This document shows, in pieces, positions 4,744-8,099 of a DNA stretch of 8,099 nucleotides. The stretch comes from Saprospiraceae bacterium (GTDB lineage: Bacteria > Bacteroidota > Bacteroidia > Chitinophagales > Saprospiraceae). The stretch spans positions 1 through 8,099 of the forward strand of contig JALZWC010001061.1 in NCBI GenBank assembly GCA_023300255.1, written 5' to 3'. Position 1 is the stretch's first letter, and each line of letters opens with the position of its first letter. The position numbers and the translations under genes are program-made. A model generated the notes under the pieces. That model was not told the DNA's origin. It ran no database searches and saw only the letters and a list, made by a program, of their open reading frames with translations.

Positions 4744-7584
4744 ATGAAATTTAAAAAAGGAATTCTGGTCTTAAGTAGTATTTTTTTTGTTGGGTGGTTA
4801 ATGGGACAAACTGTACTCATAGGAAAGATTGTAGACGATAAAAACCAAGCCTTAGTTGGTGCAAATGTTACTGTTCCTACACTGAATATCGGAACGCTAA
4901 GTATAGAAGATGGGACTTTTGAATTAGCTTTACCTCAAGGCCTTACACACAAGGTGGTGGTTAGTTACTTAGGAAAGCGAAGTATGGAAAAAGTTATTGA
5001 TGCTAAGGATGCATCTAGTTCGATAATATTTAAACTACAGCCAGATCCTCTAGAACTAAGTGAAATAATTGTTACAGGGGCTTTTCAAGAAACGGTTAAG
5101 CTCAATTCTTCTATTGCCAGTAGTTCTTTGTCTCAAAAAAAAATACAGCAACAAGCAGCAAGAGGTACAGCAGATTTATTAAATGCAGTTCCAGGAATAT
5201 TTGTTGATGCTGCTGCGGGAGAAATTTTTTCTAGAGTATATTCTAGAGGTATTTCTGCTTTGGCGGAAGATGACATTGGATGGTATTATATATCCTTACA
5301 AGAAGATGGCTTACCCGTAACCAATTATCAAACGACCTATTATGGACCTGATTTATTTCATCGAGCAGATCTTACTACTCGAAGATTAGAGGTGGTACGT
5401 GGAGGTGCTGCGGCTATTACGAGTACAAATTCTCCTGGTGGCATTGTTAATTTTATTTCTGAAACAGGAGGGGAGACTTTTAGTGGAAAGATGTTAGTAA
5501 CTACTGGTTTACAAGGAGATAATAATGGGCTGTTTCGATATGATCTTAATTTGAATAGTCCATTACAAAATAATTGGGCCCTTAATGTAGGTGGCTTTTA
5601 TAGATATGATGAAGGGCCACGTAATACAGAAATTAACTGGGCGAATGGTGGGCAACTAAAAGCGAATATTTCTAAACGAACAGAGAATGGTTCTTTGACT
5701 TTTTATGCAAAGTACTTGAATGATAAGGTGAATCGATATGGCGGTTTAGCGGCAAGAAATTGGCAAAATCCAGAAGCTGCCTTTGGTCAAGATTTTAATA
5801 CAACAGCTTTATTACTACCTAAAGTAAGTACCAATATATCAGACGGACGGTCAGGAGAGAGTAATCCAAATGCAACCTATTCTTATGATTCTAATAAAGG
5901 AGTTTCTACTAAAGATGTTGCTTTGGGTCTGAAATTTTCTCAAGGTATAGGAGACTGGATTTTAAAATCTAATCTAAAAGGTAGTATCAAAAGTGCAGAC
6001 TGGCAATCTACTATTGCCAATCAACCTTTGGGACTGGAAGGTTTTTTCCCTTATTTATTGAGTGGAGTAGATCCGACGTTCCAAAACATTCCTTTAGGAC
6101 AAATTGTATTTCGTGATGCACGAGAAGGTAATGTGGTGGCAAGTGTTAATAACTTTGGGATATTAGGCCCTTTTCAAGGTGCTCCTGCTTCGTTTGAATA
6201 TATTGAAGGTAGTTTACCTAATGATGCTGTAATGGGTATTGCTCCTTGGAAAAAACTGGATGAAGCAACAGAAATAATGGAAGAACTAACGATTAGCCGA
6301 CAAACAGAAAAGCACCATTTGACATTGGGTGGTTTTTTCGGATACTCTGATGTGGAAACCTTCACTTCTGCAAGTTATGCATATGCAACCTATGAAAATA
6401 CTCCCCGAATGCTCGCTGTTAGCTTAGAAAATCCTGGAGAAGCTATCGTTCAATTATCTGATCCATCAGGTATCTCGAACTATGGAGGTTTATTATATAA
6501 CAGAGGAGATGCTACAATACAACAAGCAGCTATTTTTGTAAATGACCAATTTCGACCTACTGATCTATTAACGGTTGATGGGGGGCTAAGGTATGAAAGG
6601 ATTCAACATAAAGGAGAAAAAGATCGTTCCTCTCCTTCTTTCAATCCCGGTGGAATAGATGGAGATGAAACTACGGGTTATAATAATTCTGTCCTTTTAG
6701 CTACGACACAAGACCCTTTTGATTTTAAATATGATTATCTATCTTGGTCGCTTGGATTTAATTATAAACTAAGTCCAGACATTGCCTTTTTTACTCGTTT
6801 TTCCAATGGACATAAAGCGCCAGAAATGAATTATTATTTTAATAATTTTGATGGAGTACCTGTCAATGAAAAAGGCACTGTACAAGATATTTTACAAGGA
6901 GAATTAGGCTACAAACTAATCAAACCAGTATATAGTCTTTTTGCTACTGCATTTTGGAGTCAATTAGATAATGTTGCTTTTTCAGAGTTTGTATTTGATC
7001 AAGGAGGTGGAGGAATTTTTTTTACGCCAACACAGTTTAATAAAACAACGACTATTGGTCTAGAAATAGAAAGCGTTGTCTCTTTAAGTGATCGTTGGAA
7101 CGTGAATATCAATGCTACTTTCCAAAATGCAGAAGCTACCAGGTTTAATTTATATGATGCCAATGGTACAGTAGATGAATCAGATGACGTATTAATAGAT
7201 TATTCAGGCAACGAGCTAAGCCATAATCCAAATCTAATTCTTGAAATTCAGCCGAACTATAGCGGGGAAAAATTAAGTATTTTTGCCACTTGGCGATACA
7301 TGAGTGCCCGACAAGCTAATATTTCTAATGGCTTTGAATTACCTAGCTTCTCAACTATTAACGCTGGGATTAGTTATCAGTTAAGTAATCAGGTGAATGC
7401 ATCTCTTATTGCCAATAATATTTTTAATTCCGCTGGATTAATGAATTTCTTTGGTCCAAATGAATTTGGTAGTAGTGCGAATGTCGCAACACCAACATTT
7501 GTAGAACAAAACCCTGATGCTACTTTTGTCGTATTGCCTATAAACCCTCGTTCTATTTATTTGAAAATAGGGTATAATTTTTAA
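4744..7584 (+). CDS. TonB-dependent outer-membrane receptor with carboxypeptidase-regulatory-like domain
   Basis: A 946-residue TonB-dependent transporter that imports a scarce ligand across the outer membrane, powered by TonB-ExbB-ExbD. Signal peptide about 1-21, cleavage before Gln22. A CarboxypepD_reg-like beta-sandwich follows (about 23-98: GKIVDDKNQALVGANVTVP..GTLSIEDGTFEL). A TonB-box-like SEIIVTG lies at about 106-112. The plug domain (about 120-240) includes ADLLNAVPGIFV, SRVYSRGIS and the signature RLEVVRGGAAAITSTNSPGGIVNFIS (214-239). The rest is a 22-strand-type barrel ending IYLKIGYNF with the usual terminal Phe. The overall type resembles siderophore/metal receptors more than SusC glycan receptors: no SusD follows and the protein is shorter than typical SusC. 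The substrate cannot be named from sequence. It is probably a single-gene unit, with the repeat region upstream and three hairpins downstream. The start is fixed by the signal peptide. Confidence 0.92.
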   Translation: MKFKKGILVLSSIFFVGWLMGQTVLIGKIVDDKNQALVGANVTVPTLNIGTLSIEDGTFELALPQGLTHKVVVSYLGKRSMEKVIDAKDASSSIIFKLQPDPLELSEIIVTGAFQETVKLNSSIASSSLSQKKIQQQAARGTADLLNAVPGIFVDAAAGEIFSRVYSRGISALAEDDIGWYYISLQEDGLPVTNYQTTYYGPDLFHRADLTTRRLEVVRGGAAAITSTNSPGGIVNFISETGGETFSGKMLVTTGLQGDNNGLFRYDLNLNSPLQNNWALNVGGFYRYDEGPRNTEINWANGGQLKANISKRTENGSLTFYAKYLNDKVNRYGGLAARNWQNPEAAFGQDFNTTALLLPKVSTNISDGRSGESNPNATYSYDSNKGVSTKDVALGLKFSQGIGDWILKSNLKGSIKSADWQSTIANQPLGLEGFFPYLLSGVDPTFQNIPLGQIVFRDAREGNVVASVNNFGILGPFQGAPASFEYIEGSLPNDAVMGIAPWKKLDEATEIMEELTISRQTEKHHLTLGGFFGYSDVETFTSASYAYATYENTPRMLAVSLENPGEAIVQLSDPSGISNYGGLLYNRGDATIQQAAIFVNDQFRPTDLLTVDGGLRYERIQHKGEKDRSSPSFNPGGIDGDETTGYNNSVLLATTQDPFDFKYDYLSWSLGFNYKLSPDIAFFTRFSNGHKAPEMNYYFNNFDGVPVNEKGTVQDILQGELGYKLIKPVYSLFATAFWSQLDNVAFSEFVFDQGGGGIFFTPTQFNKTTTIGLEIESVVSLSDRWNVNINATFQNAEATRFNLYDANGTVDESDDVLIDYSGNELSHNPNLILEIQPNYSGEKLSIFATWRYMSARQANISNGFELPSFSTINAGISYQLSNQVNASLIANNIFNSAGLMNFFGPNEFGSSANVATPTFVEQNPDATFVVLPINPRSIYLKIGYNF

Positions 7585-7587
7585 AAC

Positions 7588-7646
7588 TAAGTAGTCGGAC
7601 ATAAATAAGCCATTTTAATGTTAGGTTATTTTTGGCCGACTACTTA
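7588..7646. repeat. Inverted repeat after the receptor gene, possible terminator-like stem
   Basis: Perfect 11-base arms TAAGTAGTCGG (7588-7598) and CCGACTACTTA (7636-7646), four bases after the receptor stop. Inner bases also pair (AAATAA..CC against GG..TTATTT), giving an extended stem with a loop of about 12 bases. No T-run follows, so it is not a canonical terminator, but its position directly after the stop suggests a 3'-end role. Confidence 0.55.
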
Positions 7647-7647
7647 C

Positions 7648-7670
7648 ATTCTCTGGGTTTGTTAGAGAAT
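7648..7670. repeat. Short hairpin ATTCTCT/AGAGAAT
   Basis: Perfect 7-base arms (7648-7654 and 7664-7670) around a 9-base loop GGGTTTGTT, lying between the two larger dyads of this intergenic region. It is weak alone, but notable as the middle of three consecutive inverted repeats. Confidence 0.4.
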
Positions 7671-7673
7671 CAA

Positions 7674-7707
7674 GAAGTTGTGTAAGAATACATTCTTACA
7701 CAACTTC
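7674..7707. repeat. Perfect 34-base palindrome upstream of trpA
   Basis: GAAGTTGTGTAAGAAT (7674-7689) and ATTCTTACACAACTTC (7692-7707) are exact reverse complements separated by AC. The palindrome ends 18 bases before the trpA ATG, and no T-run follows. In RNA it would form a stem of about 15 pairs with a 4-base loop. It may be the receptor transcript's end structure, a trpA leader element or an operator dyad; the sequence does not decide between these. Confidence 0.7.
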
Positions 7708-7725
7708 CATAATAAGACATAGCTT

Positions 7726-8099
7726 ATGAATCGTTTAGATCAGTTATTTGCAACGAAGAAAAAAAATATTCTCAATATATTCTTTACGGCAGGACACCCC
7801 AAACTAGAGGATACCAAAGACATTATACTATCTCTTGAAAAAGCGGGAGTAGATTTAATAGAAATCGGAATCCCGTATTCTGATCCATTAGCAGATGGAC
7901 CGACGATTCAAGGCAGTAGCATGAAAGCCTTGAAGAATGGAATGACTGTGGAACTATTATTTGATCAGGTAAAAGCTGCAAGAGCACATACAGAGATTCC
8001 GCTAATTCTAATGGGAAATTTCAACCAAGTGATGCAGTTTGGGGAGGAGCGATTTTTTAGAAAGTGTAAGGAAGTTGGAGTGGATGGGTTGATCTTACC
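7726..8099 (+). CDS. trpA: Tryptophan synthase alpha chain, N-terminal part (cut by window end)
   Basis: The first 124 codons of an open frame running off the window. TrpA cleaves indole-3-glycerol phosphate to indole and glyceraldehyde 3-phosphate and passes indole to TrpB. The start MNRLDQLFATKKKNILNIFFTAGHP is typical, and the family signature IEIGIPYSDPLADGPTIQ lies at residues 45-62. It holds both catalytic acids, Glu46 and Asp57 (E. coli Glu49 and Asp60). Later matches are LILMGNFNQVMQFGEERFFRKCKEVGVDGLIL. Gly-Asn-Phe-Asn replaces the more usual Tyr-rich segment after LM, which is a conservative difference. trpB is not directly upstream, where it sits in many genomes: the preceding gene is the TonB receptor. 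trpA is therefore either first in its transcript or detached from the trp operon. No Shine-Dalgarno is seen. Confidence 0.95.
   Translation, partial: MNRLDQLFATKKKNILNIFFTAGHPKLEDTKDIILSLEKAGVDLIEIGIPYSDPLADGPTIQGSSMKALKNGMTVELLFDQVKAARAHTEIPLILMGNFNQVMQFGEERFFRKCKEVGVDGLIL

Noticed and set aside
6174..6365. 63-residue antisense open frame within the receptor gene
   Set aside because: It is a shadow of the receptor coding frame with no independent support.

Overview
The window reads as a chromosomal housekeeping segment of a low-GC member of the Bacteroidota. Four things support this. There is an outer-membrane TonB-dependent receptor with an N-terminal carboxypeptidase-regulatory-like domain. 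A SurA-type chaperone sits directly after a second, lipoprotein-type relative. Gene starts lack usable Shine-Dalgarno sequences. One plausible promoter has the TAnnTTTG -7 box of this phylum. The genus cannot be fixed from the sequence alone.

Layout: (1) 169-2570, rightward: a probable lipoprotein related to the PpiC/SurA family, then surA, with a GC-rich hairpin/G-quadruplex element in the 128-base gap between them. (2) 2571-2696: a convergent intergenic region with a textbook bidirectional terminator and a second hairpin. (3) 2697-3749, leftward: nadA, quinolinate synthase. (4) 3750-4743: about 1 kb without a credible protein gene. It holds an inverted repeat upstream of nadA, a head-to-tail duplication of a ~246-base unit carrying a MITE-like palindrome, a leftward terminator with no gene feeding it, and a candidate promoter for the next gene. 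(5) 4744-7584, rightward: a 946-residue TonB-dependent receptor with no SusD partner. (6) 7585-7725: three successive inverted repeats. (7) 7726-8099: the first 124 codons of trpA, cut by the window end.

The two chaperone genes probably act together on outer-membrane protein biogenesis; the receptor downstream is a typical SurA-type client, though nothing shows a specific link. nadA (NAD synthesis) and trpA (tryptophan synthesis) are independent metabolic genes. No defence system, phage, CRISPR array, insertion-sequence transposase or tRNA/rRNA gene was seen.

The unusual content is non-coding. The best candidate for something undescribed is the tandem 246-base repeat at 3855-4345. Its two copies differ at two bases that face each other in a predicted stem, so pairing is kept, and each copy carries a long near-perfect palindrome built from three AAGGCnnnGCCTT modules.
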